Notes: generated by a model from the letters alone, not told the origin. Counted from the stretch's first letter, positions 22,383 through 34,572 are shown. The stretch is 64,000 nucleotides of DNA from Carcinoscorpius rotundicauda (GCA_011833715.1 CM022393.1:55605269-55669268), one strand, 5' to 3'. Numbers and translations are program-made.

Positions 22383-23280
22383 ATTATTTTCCAAACACCT
22401 TTCAGTAAACCATCATTATTTCATTTTTAGGTAAATTGACGTGAAACTTGAGAAGGTTTAACTTTAGTCCAATGTTCCCGTACCTACTCTAATATTTTTA
22501 GGTCTTCTTAAAACTTTTGTGGACCAAAAATCAAATAAACCCAAAATGTGTATTTTTGGATCCTGTGCTTTTATATTTATAGCATTCAAGATAAAAATTG
22601 GGACAAATATAAACTCCCATGAGCCCAACACACTAACATGAAAAAGTTAAACTTTATGATTTTGAGTATTTTTAGGGGGGGGGGAAACAGAACTCATACA
22701 AAAGCATAATTTTCAAGTTTTTGGGATAATTGTGGCTTTTCTCTAAAACAAACTTGTCGTTGGAGTAGCAGAAACTTGTTTTTCAACTGTTTTCTTGAAA
22801 TACATAACATATTACAGCATTCCAAATCTCATGAAACGAAAAACAAGATAAAAAAAAAACGTACATCGAAAACTATTTAAATTGAATACGAAAATTAATT
22901 CGTGAAACACTGAGTCTAATGACTTCGAAACATGAAATAGGTCTTATTTTTCTAATACTCCAGAATGTTATCTCTTTTGTATCTTGTAGCTTTAATATAT
23001 AACAAGAACTTGTAAGTAGCAACAACTGTTTGTATGTTGTTTATATGTAGATAGTAATAAATGTTTTAATAATTACGGAAAATAATTAAACTATAAAAGT
23101 TTATGCTTTTAATTATGAAGCATAGTATGGGATTGCACTGAATAACAAAACTATATCAGACTGGCAAATACAGTTTCAAACAACATTATCCCTGTTCAAC
23201 TCTATTATTATAACTTTTTGTGTTTTTTATTGGGAAGATTGGCTTGTTCAGGAATTTACTTGCGTACCTTTATAATGCTT
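22383..23280. other. AT-rich DNA with a G10 run
   Basis: Ten consecutive G lie at 22675..22684, unusual in this composition. No coding signal. Confidence 0.5.
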
Positions 23281-23332
23281 TGCTTTTGAATTTCGCGCAA
23301 AGCCACTCGAGGGCTGTCTGGGCTAGCCGTCC
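23281..23332 (-). repeat. SINE-1, 3' fragment
   Basis: Reverse complement of the tail and core (gaatttcgcgcaaagccact, then gggctagccgtcc) with nothing of the body. Confidence 0.75.
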
Positions 23333-23397
23333 GAAGAGACATTAAAATAGTTAAGACCAAATGTTTATACCATGATGACATCTTAAACTAGTGAAGT

Positions 23398-23508
23398 GTG
23401 TGTTTTCTTTTAGCAAAGCAGCATCGGGTTTTCTGCTGAGCTCACCGAACCCCGGATTTTAGAGTTATAAAGCCGTAGAGTTATCGCTGTAACAGCGAGG
23501 GGAAACTA
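23398..23508 (-). repeat. SINE-3
   Basis: The minus strand shows the head cgctgttacagcgataactc, aactctaaaatccgg, a B-box-like ggttcggtgagc, core cagaaaacccgatgctgc and the aaaagaaaacacac tail. Confidence 0.78.
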
Positions 23509-23617
23509 GTGAAAAATAAACGTTTATATAATGATACTACCTTATTGCAGTGAAAACCAAATACCTATGTTAATCATATTACTTCACGCTATGAAGAACA
23601 AATGATGGTATAATGCT

Positions 23618-23866
23618 GGGCCCGGCGTGGCCAAGCGTGTTAAGGCATGCGAATCGTAATCTGAGGGTCGCGGTTTGCCCCTGAGTCGCGCCAAACAAGC
23701 TCGCCCTCCCATCCGTGGGGGCGTTATAATATGACGGTCAATCCCACTATTCGTTGGTAAAAGAGTAGCCTTACACTGTCTCGTCTTACACTGCTAAATT
23801 AGGGACGGCTAGCACAGATAGTCCTCAAGTAGCTCTGCGCGAAATTCCAAAACAACCAAACAAAGC
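23618..23866 (+). repeat. SINE-1, full length, with target-site duplication
   Basis: A well-preserved head and tail; about 30 bp of the body is replaced by a short repeat of the cttacactg block. The 9-bp repeat tataatgct lies at 23609..23617 and 23867..23875. Confidence 0.92.
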
Positions 23867-23875
23867 TATAATGCT

Positions 23876-24369
23876 TACATCATAATATCATTTTTTATTG
23901 TAACATTATTTGTTAATAAGGGTAGCTATAGTTCTCACATAATGTTAAAAAACATCAGCTCTTTTTAAGACCTTTCTGATACATTTATCTATAGACCTAA
24001 GAAATATATGAAACCAATGGGTTATCATGAAAAGCGAATAAAATGGTGATTTCTTAACCTATAAACATAGCTTGTGATGATATATATATTTAATTTAAAG
24101 TTGTTTTATGAAATAGAATTATATATACATTTATATATATACATTTATCTGTCACGAATAGATTTTTACGTACGAGTTGTAACGATTTTAGCTGTATGGT
24201 CCGAAGTGTTTCAGGAAAAGCACTTTTGAGTGTGGAAACTAACAGTAATAGGGCAGGTTACGTAGAAATACCAGACAGATTTGACTAAAAATTGTAAAAA
24301 GAGACTGAATTTAAAATAAATTTACTAAACGATAACTAACGATATTATAGAAGCATATTAATACATATC
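23876..24369. other. AT-rich DNA, no gene seen
   Basis: Short TATA-type runs at about 24080..24146; no coding signal. Confidence 0.5.
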
Positions 24370-24656
24370 GTTTTGTCCTTAGATATATATCAGATGTTAT
24401 ACATATCAAGTAAGTGTAAAGATGATATTTATTAAAATTCACAACACGCTCATAACTTATATGTAAAAAATATAAATCATGAAATTTTTAACAACATAAT
24501 ATTTTATCAATACTTTATGTAAATGAGTGCTATAATTTTGATTTCAGGTCTAGATCTTGTGTTACACATATTAAATAGACACAAAGATGATAAACTATAG
24601 GATTCTTTATATATTATTTTATCAAGTAGTTGTCATAATTATGAGTACTAGAATTT
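24370..24656. repeat. two diverged copies of a segment of about 165 bp
   Basis: The order gttatacatat...aagatgat...atgaaatttttaacaac...aatattttatc in the first half recurs as gttacacatat...aagatgat...agaatttttaacaac...aatattttatt in the second. This is an older, diverged tandem duplication leading into the 107-bp array. Confidence 0.5.
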
Positions 24657-24663
24657 TTAACAA

Positions 24664-24893
24664 CACAATATTTTATTACTTAGTTATTAAACTAATATAT
24701 ACTAGAATCCTGACAATGCAGTGTTTTATTAATTTGTTGTCAAAATGAGAAGTTCTGTAACCCTTAACGACACAATATTTTACTACTTAGTTATTAAACT
24801 AATATATACTAGAATCCTGACAATGCAGTGTTTTATTAATTTGTTGTCAAAATGAGAAGTTCTGTAACCCTTAACGACACAATATTTTATCAA
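24664..24893. repeat. 107-bp tandem duplication, about 2.1 copies
   Basis: Units start with cacaatatttta at 24664 and 24771, and a partial third at 24878. The two full units are almost identical, so this duplication is recent. Confidence 0.93.
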
Positions 24894-25019
24894 ATTTGCC
24901 GAAAGTAATTCTAAAGGTTTATTTTTTATTTCCAAATATTATCACATAAATACATTATTTGACAATACAAACGTTGATAATTCGTTTTTTTACCAGGCAT
25001 TGGTACATATGTTAGAAAC

Positions 25020-25135
25020 ATATATGTTTTTCTATAGCAAAACCACATTAGGCTATCTGCTGAGTCTACTGAGAGGAATCAAACCCCTGGTTTTAGCGTT
25101 GTAAATCTGTAGACTTACCGCTGTACTGGCGGGAG
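25020..25135 (-). repeat. SINE-3
   Basis: The minus strand reads cgccagtacagcggtaagtc, aacgctaaaaccagg, a B-box-like ggtttgattcctctc, core cagatagcctaatgtggttt and ctatag tail. Confidence 0.85.
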
Positions 25136-25235
25136 ACCATATGTTAGGATATTAAATATTCTGACCTAAATCTAATAGTTTCATTTCTCTTTTTTTGTGT
25201 TTACAACTAACGTAAACTTCATTTTTTCTCAGCAT

Positions 25236-25345
25236 AGTCCCCCAGTTGCATTGCGGAAGGTCTGTGTACTCATACTACTGGAAACCTGGTTTCGATACCC
25301 CATTGTGTAGCTTTGAGCTTAATTCTAACACAAACAAACAAACTC
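25236..25345 (+). repeat. SINE-2, diverged and shortened
   Basis: Reads gtcccccagttgcattgcgg, a ctggtttcgatacccc block joined directly to attgtgtagctttgagctt, and a CAAA tail. The cagatag part of the core is deleted. Confidence 0.78.
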
Positions 25346-25348
25346 TCC

Positions 25349-25374
25349 ATATATATATATATATGTATATATAC
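25349..25374. repeat. (AT)n microsatellite
   Basis: AT run with one interruption directly after the CAAA tail of the SINE-2, so it may have grown from the insertion point. Confidence 0.9.
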
Positions 25375-27049
25375 GAAGATAATGTGTATAGTGAGATAAA
25401 AATCTTTTGAAATATTCTATATAATCAGATTTGCATAGAGATATATTTTTAATAACGTTATTAGATCTGTCGCCTAAAGGATAGGTTTTAAAAATGGAAC
25501 TACCAAACATTAAGTGAAAATGCAGTCCAGCTTAGGCCATTGCTAACGTGAAGTTTATATGTTAATATTTTCAAGAAATCAGAATGAATTAATTTATCTT
25601 GATAGGATTATAAATGTTTTGGCCACTTCATTTCAGAATATTCGAAAATCAAGTAATTTTGCTTTTCTCGATCGATAAGTTTTCAGCTAGAACAGGCTCA
25701 GGTAGCTTTATACTTATATGTAAGATGCTATTCCTTACTTCATTTCAAACCGTGGTATCTGTCTGAGCGATCGTCTGTCTTCCGTTAATGGCGGCCACTT
25801 CCTGCACTGAGCTGCGCATGCAGGCAAAGCTTATCATACACTTTTGAAATGACTGGTAAACAGCCATGAATGACGTTGACGCCAAATGTTATTTCTTAAG
25901 CAGGATATTCTACACTAAAATGTTAGTAATTCATCACACTATCGTTCATATTTCAAAATGTGACGTAACTTAAATAGTAAAAATGTAGGTATGCTGTTTT
26001 ACTCTACGTTATTGTTGAGCGGCTTTTAGCATGACTGAAATGTACAAGTTTTCGTAGTGGACGGTATAAGTTACTCAAAGCTTTAACTCTGAATGAAACC
26101 AAGAACAAAACATAGTTAACTTTCTAAATTCCGTGAAATATGTACAGTGATAGATTAAATCAAACATTTCTTATCATCAGGAACGGACGTTTTCACTTTT
26201 ATAGAAATAAAATGTATCGACAGTCCTTACGGAAGAATCAGAAATGAAATGTAACAATAAGATATGTAGTTCCGGTATTTGAATAGTATAAATTACGAGA
26301 AACCAGATTCACACCTATTTCGTTTATGTTAATATAATGATTAAAGGTCGTAAGCAATAATAAAGAAGCTTAAAGTAATATAAAGGATTTTACTAAATAC
26401 TTGAGTTTATTGGCTGTGAACGTTTGACACACAGTAAAAAGTTATTACGATAATATTAACAGTTGATCTAATTTCACTACACGAAACTTAAAACTAATAA
26501 ATTAAGGGTTTGAAAAAAAAACAAGCTTAGTCTTCCAGTTTTGTTAATCTTAGTTCAGTTCATGAAATAGGTTTATAAGCTGAGGATCAATGTGCTATGT
26601 TAATGTTATAAACTGAGGATAAATGTGCAATGTTAATGTTTTTATACTTCGGTTAGTTCTTTCTTTATTTTTTTCTATTCTCAGTGTTTTATCACTTCAT
26701 TTTATCAATAAAATTGGAAACATTTTACAATTGTATTAATTTCGCGACTTGAATGAGATTTTGTAGCTGCATCACCTATGAATGGCCACGTAGAAAACGT
26801 CCAACCAACTTTTAGCCATTGTGCTAATTCAGAGAGCCATTATCAACAGCTGCTTTAACTTAATGACATTACCAAGAGCAACCATTTACTATTGAGATAC
26901 GATTTACTCTAGATATAAAACCACAAACTCGTCTACAACTAAATAATAACTTCACTTGAAGCCCAGCTTGACTTTGATTGTGTAACATTTGTGTTTTAGA
27001 GATGTAATTACATCCACCTAATCTCCGTATAAACATGTTTTTATATGGT
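25375..27049. other. AT-rich DNA with one short duplication, no gene seen
   Basis: A 33-bp unit is duplicated in tandem at 26573..26605 and 26606..26638 (ttataa-ctgaggat-aatgtg landmarks). A less AT-rich patch at 25740..25870 has stops in all frames. Confidence 0.5.
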
Positions 27050-27059
27050 ATCAAAATCA

Positions 27060-27560
27060 CTAAGGGATATTTAATGTTTCGCAGAGTATTAAAACACTTT
27101 AACACTGGTGTTTCCTTAGTTTTGTATGGCATATAATATTTTATATAACATTAAACCTGCATGATATTCAATACTTTAGATATTAATGAACCTTAGAGAC
27201 GCCTGATGGTTTAAATGGCATTAAATATCTTGAACACATTGTTAACAAAATGCTAAATTTGTGTGATGTGTAATAGGTAAAGCACTGTCAAAATTGTGAA
27301 CTATCTAATGTTTTGATGGTAATAAGGCAATATGACATTTAAAGTAATGTATATATGCGGTATTAAACGTGTAGAATAGTTAATGTTTCGTATGATATCA
27401 AGAAACTGTGATAGTTAATCATTCTATATGGTACTGAACCTGTTTTACAACTAGTTTTACATAATATTAAAACTACATAACAATTAAGATGATAGTATCA
27501 AACCTATTTAAAACTTAATATTTTGTATCATATTAAGTCTATATGATACGTAATGTTTAA
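27060..27560. repeat. highly degenerate tandem array, about 35-bp unit
   Basis: Variants of a unit resembling taatgtttcgtatgatatta followed by an aacctgtatgata-like half recur at roughly 35-bp spacing, clearest from about 27300 to 27560. Units are strongly diverged. Confidence 0.5.
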
Positions 27561-28074
27561 GCCAGAGAATTCTATATAGAATAATTTAAGTCTGATACTT
27601 TTCTGCCATGTTTACCAAAGAACAACTCTATACAAGTTTACTTTCAGATGTGCACTGAAAACAAAATTATTGACATTTTAATATTTCGTTATTTATCTGA
27701 AAATTGATATTGATATGTTTTAGCAAGTTTGAAGAGGATTTCTCTTTGTCCGTAGAGATTTAAAATTCAAAATTTACTGGGCAGAGTAATTTCTTTTCAA
27801 GCATATTGTACTAATATACTAAGAGTAGAAAAGGCAACAACTGTCATTTGTTTTTGGCGCAATGGAAAACGACACCTTTATTATTAGTTGCAGGCGACAA
27901 GTTTTGGTAACAGAGCTACCTACCATAAACAGAGTAGTGCTCTAAAGGGAGTCATAAGTGTCCAAAGCAGTGAAAGAAGTAAATAGCGTCGAGTGTCCGT
28001 GAAATTTCTCATTTACTATTATATAACCTATGAGGCGAAATCAATTATTTGCAACTTGAAATCAGAAGCAACTT
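27561..28074. other. AT-rich DNA, no gene seen
   Basis: No coding signal or known repeat noticed. Confidence 0.45.
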
Positions 28075-28086
28075 CACTATGGATTG

Positions 28087-28356
28087 TTTTGTTTTTTTTG
28101 TTCGTTTTTTTGAATTTCGCAAAAAGCTAGTCGAGGGCTATCTGTGCTAGCCATCCCTAATTTAGCACTGTAAGACTAGAGGGAAGGCAGTTAATCATCA
28201 CCACCCACTGCCAACTCTTGGGCTACTCTTTTACCAACGAATAATGGAATTGATCGTAGCATTATAACGCCCACACAGCTTGGCACGATGGGGATGCGAA
28301 CCCGCGACCCTCAGATTACGAGTCGCACGCCTTAACGCGCTTGGCCATGCCGGGCC
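28087..28356 (-). repeat. SINE-1, full length, with target-site duplication
   Basis: The head is at the right end (gggcccggcatggccaagcg on the minus strand). The near-exact 12-bp repeat cactatg(g/a)attg lies at 28075..28086 and 28357..28368. Confidence 0.93.
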
Positions 28357-28493
28357 CACTATGAATTGGGACAATCCTATGTAAAATCGAATTAGAGGTA
28401 TATAATGCCATAAATAAAAACAATAAAATGTGAAATCGTATAATGATTAGAATGCACTGAACCGGTGTACATATATATGTTTTTGAACTAGAG

Positions 28494-28690
28494 TTAAACC
28501 CCGTGGGGGCTTTATAATGTGACGGTAAATCCCACTATTCGTTGGTAAAATAGTAGCCCAAGAGTTGGCGGTGAGTGATGATGACTAGCTGCCTTCCCTC
28601 TAGTGTTGCACTGCTAAATTAGGGACGGCTAGCACAGATTGCCCTTGAGTAGCTTTGTGCGAAATTTCAAAACAAACAAACAAACAAAAT
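28494..28690 (+). repeat. SINE-1, 5'-truncated
   Basis: Starts within the ccgtgggggc block, so the head is missing; body, core and a long CAAA tail are present. With the preceding minus-strand copy it forms an inverted pair about 140 bp apart. Confidence 0.88.
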
Positions 28691-28699
28691 GCTTCGCAG

Positions 28700-29045
28700 T
28701 ATGTGTAGATGGATCTTCACCAAAATTGTTTTGAAGACTCATTAAGTCCATTGGGAAAAGCACACAAGTTATCGATTTTGCATTTTGCGATTCTTATAAG
28801 TATTTTGGCGTTTTTTAAAATCATTAATTCGCCCTTGTTGATCGATTTTCACCAAATTTGTAGGTTTATTGAGTCCAGCGATACATTCAAATTTACAGTT
28901 TCACATTTCGTGTTTTGCTTTTTTATGGGCGTTTTGGTAATTTCTTAAAGATGTATATAAAGGCAATAGCCTTTCATGTCCTAAGATAACCTTTCGTTAA
29001 TCATTAATTTACATAACTTCCGTCTAGGGTACAAGTACCACGGCA
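28700..29045 (+). repeat. unnamed dispersed repeat, copy 2, longer
   Basis: The 3' part matches 6855..7000 in order (tttttatgggcgtttt, catgtcctaagataacctt, attaatttacata, a gtc...gg block). The upstream 200 bp contain two similar segments built on gatcttcaccaaaattg / gattttcaccaaatttg, so the unit itself may be partly duplicated. A 79-codon open frame (28709..28948) lies entirely within it and looks like chance. Confidence 0.5.
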
Positions 29046-29050
29046 AGTGA

Positions 29051-31363
29051 TATTAAATTTACATGACATTAATTGTATGTGTGACAATGTTTTACACGAT
29101 TTTCGATCTATTTAGTGTTCAATTTATTGTATGTTGATTAATTATGTTTGGGATTTACCGTTTCACAGAATATGAAGATGCTTAATGTTTTAATTAGTAT
29201 TACATGTTAGTGTAAAAGCTATTGTTTATATGGTGTACTTTTACTTATAACGTTATGCTTTGTATTCTTTAGATTTTCCTTAAACGTAACACTTACATTA
29301 GTTACACATAGATAGACTAATTCCTAATGATTTATATCCTATTATATCCGTATGATCGTTTATACTTTATTACGTCTGCATTTTCGCTTTTCTTTTGAGA
29401 ATCACCCTACTTGTTGTCTGCTTAGTGAAAGTTTTTAATGCACTGAGTATGCTATACGGTGGTGCATGTTGTTGTCATCACGTAACAACTGGCTTTGATT
29501 TCAACTAGTTTTTTCTTTTTATTTGCATAGTATTTTACACGGACAACACCTAACCATACATAATATTCTGAGAAAACAGAATTACAATAAATGCAATTGC
29601 TATGTATTTTGTAGATCTATTTAGGTCTGAAAATAGTATGTGCAGTTCCTCAAAACCATATGCTTATCACTTTGTGAATATGTTTTCAGACGTTTTTGCA
29701 TATGCTACTATGTTTTCTTTCATTACAACTATACATTCACTTTACTTGGCTATAAGTTAGTTTCGGTTAGTTTTGTAGGCTGTTATAAATACCTTTTAAC
29801 CTCCGTTTTTCTTTAGTACGAGTTTTATTCTTCGTTTTTGTGAGTAAAAACTCACAACTCGTAAAACTGTCATGTACTGAACGCTCACAACTGTCTCATA
29901 CTTTGTGCATCAGTACAACTACCATTGCTTCATTGGTATCTTTACGTACTGTATTAAAAATCGAGTTAAGTCTATGTAAGTTTATTCGTTTGACCGTTTA
30001 AACGTTTTTTTTAAATAGACCAATACCTATTGACTGAACACATAATTCTTGAACAAGGCATCGTTTAAATGCTATACACGAAAACGATATGATAAGAACA
30101 ATTCAAGTGAAGAGCATGAAACCACCACGAATGTGGGTCCCAGGTCGTGGCTGGTATCAAGGTTCATTCAGACACTGCGAAACGATGAGTTTACAGTACA
30201 TACTTCTGTGAGTGTAGTGCACATTGAGGTAATGTACATGTCAGTTTTATGAAAACTATTTGTACATACTGACATCACGATGCGAATGTTGAGAATGTAC
30301 CCTACGATTGCAACAGATTAAGCATTAAAGTGATCGTTTGTTTTTATTATGGATGATGGTTTCGCATTTTAATTTTATGAAAACAATTAGTTTATGATCT
30401 GTTCAAAATTCTGCTAATATAACTTGTAGACATTCGTAGCAGTTAACTGGCTTCAATTTATCCACTTGCTCTGCACATGAGTGAAACATTCAAGTGTTTG
30501 TTTGAGGATTAGTTATTTTTCTTGAACGATTTAGAGTACTTTAACTTTATGACTTCCTTTAAAGCGAGATATTAGGCTAGTTATTGTGAGGTCACTAAAT
30601 ATATAACGTAAACTGAATGATCAACAATTCAAATTTAAGACCACATAAGTTACCATTAGATGTCTGACACGAATAACAGTTAACTGAAGAAGAGGTGATT
30701 GACATTATTTTGTAAAAGTAACACTGGCTTTTCCAAAGCTGTTTTAGATATCCACTATCTTTCTAAATTTAATCATTTTCTGCGGTGAGTTTGGCTCATC
30801 TTTATCTATCATCTATACAGCTGACCTGAAACCCCTGAACAGTTAAACAACACGATCAGTATGAGTATCATGTGAAATTTTTGTTTAAGTGATATATAAT
30901 TTTAATAAGAATTTATCTAATATAGATACTTAAATTGAGAAAAAAAGCGAGAAGCTTAATAATTTAAATTCTCTGCGTAACTTGTAGTGAAATCGTCCAT
31001 TTACTTACATTATTTTCCAAAGGATTTTAGTGAATGAATGAACCAGTGTGTCAGTTGGCGACTACATTTTCTGAGGATTGCAATTCGTCTTTTTAAACTA
31101 TAATTATACAATTAGTTTTATTTCGTAAAAGTAAGCAGCATTTTATTCTGTAGCGATTTATAAGTAATAGAAAAACATACACACAGTGTTAAAACTAACA
31201 AAAAATAATTTCGTTATTCTCGATATCCATATAGTCTAGAGAAAATTGGAAATTAAAGTAAATAAAACGAAAACGCGCTCGGAATAAAACTGGATTAAAG
31301 ATAAGCTGATAGACTGAAATGAAACTATAGATAGTAGAAACTGAAAGAGAAAATAGAATTGAA
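29051..31363. other. AT-rich DNA, no gene seen
   Basis: The longest open frame is 67 codons (30049..30252, plus) without recognisable motif. Confidence 0.5.
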
Positions 31364-31513
31364 ATGAAACTTTCTCGTCCTGTTTGTACAAAAACAAAGG
31401 CCCCTGAAGCACTTTCCAGGTCGACTACAACTACAGTAACTACAGAGGTGATAAATAAATACAGATGGTTGTCAGACTGTGCCAGAGTTATAATAAAAGG
31501 TAAACATTTTTAA
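31364..31513 (+). CDS. possible short coding segment, unidentified
   Basis: From the ATG at 31364 the frame reads MKLSRPVCTKTKAPEALSRS, a run of Thr, then EVINKYRWLSDCARVIIKG before a stop at 31511..31513. The frame is open back to about 31327. A possible splice donor (aaaag|gtaaac) lies at 31499/31500 just before the stop. The composition is more protein-like than the neighbours, but no family was recognised and no acceptor is evident. Confidence 0.15.
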   Translation: MKLSRPVCTKTKAPEALSRSTTTTVTTEVINKYRWLSDCARVIIKGKHF

Positions 31514-31616
31514 GTAATATTAATTGAACGACGTAGGATTTTTTTTTTATAATTCTAGTACAACACAAAGACAGAACCATGCCTTCTAAGTGTCTGGGCC
31601 AAAAGAAGAACATTAA

Positions 31617-31840
31617 CACTCCTACGAAAAAAATATTTTCATCCACTAAAGTGATACCCTTAGTGAATGTTTAAAAAATATATATTATTTCACAAATGTC
31701 TGAAAAGTCAAAATATTATTGCTCCTTAAAATATAAAGGGATAGGGTCAGTTAATAGCAATTTCATTTAAATACAAAATTATTAGCCTAATATTAATAAC
31801 ATACATTGGGGCCTATTAGGCCCCAATTTTCGTAGGAGTG
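31617..31840. mobile_element. 224-bp non-autonomous element with TTAA duplication (piggyBac-like MITE)
   Basis: Perfect 14-bp inverted ends, cactcctacgaaaa at 31617..31630 and its reverse complement at 31827..31840, are flanked exactly by TTAA at 31613..31616 and 31841..31844. TTAA target duplication is the mark of piggyBac transposases. An internal palindrome ggggcctattaggcccc lies next to the right end at 31808..31824. There is no coding capacity, so it would need a transposase from elsewhere. Confidence 0.8.
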
Positions 31841-31844
31841 TTAA

Positions 31845-32779
31845 TCAGATTCATAGTCCCTAATATCTTATAGTGTGACAAACATAAGTAGTGTAGACAA
31901 TTTGTTCACACGGTCTTTCCGATAAACTAAGAACATAATTAAGTTATATTGTACTAGTTATATGGCAACAATAATAAAATAATGTCATTCGTATCGTAGC
32001 AGTCAGTAAACTTTATAACGAATGTCTCACTTTCTGCATCATATTTTTCTTTTCATAACAATTCACTGTTGAATCTCAGAAAGTGATTCTTATGATTTTC
32101 TAAACTTTTCAATAAAATGAGATTCAGTAATTATCGTTAAGAAATGTTTTTCAGCAAACCGAATCAACTTTGCCACTATTAATTTACTGTAGAAACATAT
32201 TCAATAAGCGTATAGAAATTAAGAGAGAGAAACACTACAGAGAAAATTGGCGGCACTGTGTTAATAATATTTTTACTTCAGTTATGGCGGAACTGGGACC
32301 AATTTCCACCCTTCGTGCAGTCAATAATAATTACGTTATAAACACAATTTTGATTAAGAGATCTTTGCCAAAGGAGTTATAAACATAATTTTAAATAAAT
32401 GATCATTCCCGGATATAATGCAAACAATAATAAATAAAACAAAACCGTGAACAAATGTGTACATCAAAACATAACGTAGAATGAAGATTCGTGCACAGAT
32501 GTGTTATAAAGGCTATGTTGAATAAAGATATATCTTTTGATGTACCGTGAAAATAATTTAAAATAAAACATTAGCGACGATATAAATCTTTTCATGTAAA
32601 ATTTTATCTCATGTTGTTCAATTGAAGCCTTGATTTTTGTTTACGGTGAAGTTTCTACTGGTGTGGAAAACTAGAAAGCTTTCATTAAACATCCTTCTAG
32701 AAAAATTGGACACGTAAATGAAAAACAAAATGTCAAAGATTTATTCCATTTCATTAAAGCAACTTTTTAAACTGTATAG
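31845..32779. other. AT-rich DNA, no gene seen
   Basis: A 70-codon plus frame (32170..32382) has no recognisable motif. Confidence 0.5.
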
Positions 32780-32897
32780 TTTTCCTCTGGGACAGCGGTA
32801 AGTCTTCGGAATTACAATGCTAAAATCAGGAGTTCGATTCTTCTCATTCAACACAACAGATAGCCCGATGTGGCTTTGCTGTAAGAAAACACACACA
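32780..32897 (+). repeat. SINE-3
   Basis: Reads cctctgggacagcggtaagt, acaatgctaaaatcagg, a B-box-like agttcgattcttctc, core cagatagcccgatgtggctt and an aagaaaacacacac tail. Confidence 0.88.
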
Positions 32898-33915
32898 CTA
32901 AACTGAAAAATAGTTATAAAGAGTAAAATGCAAGACGGACGCAAACAAGATGAATGCACACGCATAAAGTCATATTTTCAATGTATTAGATAATATAAAA
33001 CCACAATCATACACGCTGTCAAAGTCAGTAAATTCCAAGCATTGTAATAGGATAGATTCGTTGGTGTTAAGATGATACATGTTTTAGATGCAAAAGATTA
33101 TTCTATGTAAAATTCTAAGATTCAATATAAATGTAAAAATTGTAACACTACAATAATGATTTATATCTTTTATTCAGAAGAAAATAAATTTACGTTTTAC
33201 ACTATAACTGTGGATAACACCAGAATGCCTTATAAATTTATTATCCGCTTTGAAGTTCATGAGATTTTATAGAAAAACGGAATATTTACTTCAAACATAC
33301 ACACTGTATATTTTGTAGCAGTATTACTTTCCGTGATGAAAACAATTATAAAAGAAGACACTAAAAAGTCCAACAAGACGTCCATAGATGAATAATATAA
33401 AACTAACAAAAGGAACTGTAATGTGTTTTTACGAATACAAGATATCTAATGAGAGCAATCATATTTAACAAAACTAGGTCTTTAGTGTTCATTCTCAAGT
33501 GGATAAAGCTTATTTACAAGTTTCAGATATTTGCAATAGATGTATTATTCGGGCTTAACAGTTAGTGTTTAATTACCAAAAATTAATTGCTATTAGTAAA
33601 TTTATCGTATGTCCACAAGGGCAAAACAACCATATCAGACACCCCTGAGTTATAAGTATAGCCGCCCTTGAGTATTGACCAGAGTTAGGTAACCAGCTTG
33701 CAATACCCACCATCACAAAACGGTTTTGTTTTATTCCAAATAATGGAATTGAATGTTCCTTTAGAATGTGTTCACAACTGAAAGTTTACGTTCAGCAACA
33801 TCAGCTATTGTATTTTGAATGTTCCGACACACAACAACAAACAGTCACACCCGGTTCACATTAATAAACCCTGAAAATTCACTTGGCATCGAAGACGAAA
33901 AACAATGTTTCAAGT
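32898..33915. other. AT-rich DNA, no gene seen
   Basis: A less AT-rich stretch at 33610..33730 (cacaagggcaaaacaacc, agacacccctgag) may be an unrecognised repeat; it is not coding. Confidence 0.4.
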
Positions 33916-34022
33916 GTGTGTTATTCTTACAGCAAAGCCACATCGGGATATCTACTCAGCCAACCGAGGTGAATCGAACCCCTGATTTTAGCGTTGTAAT
34001 CCGCTGTACTGGTGGGGGACAG
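33916..34022 (-). repeat. SINE-3
   Basis: The minus strand reads ccccaccagtacagcgg, aacgctaaaatcagg, ggttcgattcacctcgg, a core ending gatgtggctttgctgtaag and a short CA tail. Confidence 0.85.
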
Positions 34023-34563
34023 CAATGTTTCAGAAAGATATTTTTGAATGTTTAATATCAATATATTTCTGTTTCATGGTCTCAAAATTTGTATTTGTTC
34101 TCACTTTAATGCAATTTAAAATCACAATTTAAAATAGTTTTAAGTACTGCTAGATTTATACTATCGAGACATAAGCTTATTAACCTGTGTTTAATGACGT
34201 AACTTATTTGATTTGAGAAATAATGAAATGAAATACGTGAGTGAAAAGCATCATGTCTTATTAATCTTTTCTAAGGTTTAAAAGATTGTCTATTTATTTT
34301 AGTTATGAATCTCGTACAACGATTGAAGTGAATAGTATATCAGTGTGAGATGGGATCTCTTAATCTCGTGTTATTGTTGATAAACTAGGATAATTTATCA
34401 CCTGGACAAATGAATATTTTGGGTTCCGTAGAACGAAAACTATAGTTTCTCTATGTTTTTTTTCTTTCAACCGATCATCTCGATTGTACAATGCGCATGC
34501 AAATGAAACCAGAAATTAAATAAACTATACAGTGTTTTCAAAACAGTGTTTAGAAACTGTACA
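34023..34563. other. AT-rich DNA, no gene seen
   Basis: No coding signal or known repeat noticed. Confidence 0.45.
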
Positions 34564-34572
34564 TGTATATCT

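Noticed and set aside
22675..22684. Run of ten G as a possible G-quadruplex or regulatory signal
   Set aside because: A single homopolymer without further G runs; it may also be a sequencing-prone site.
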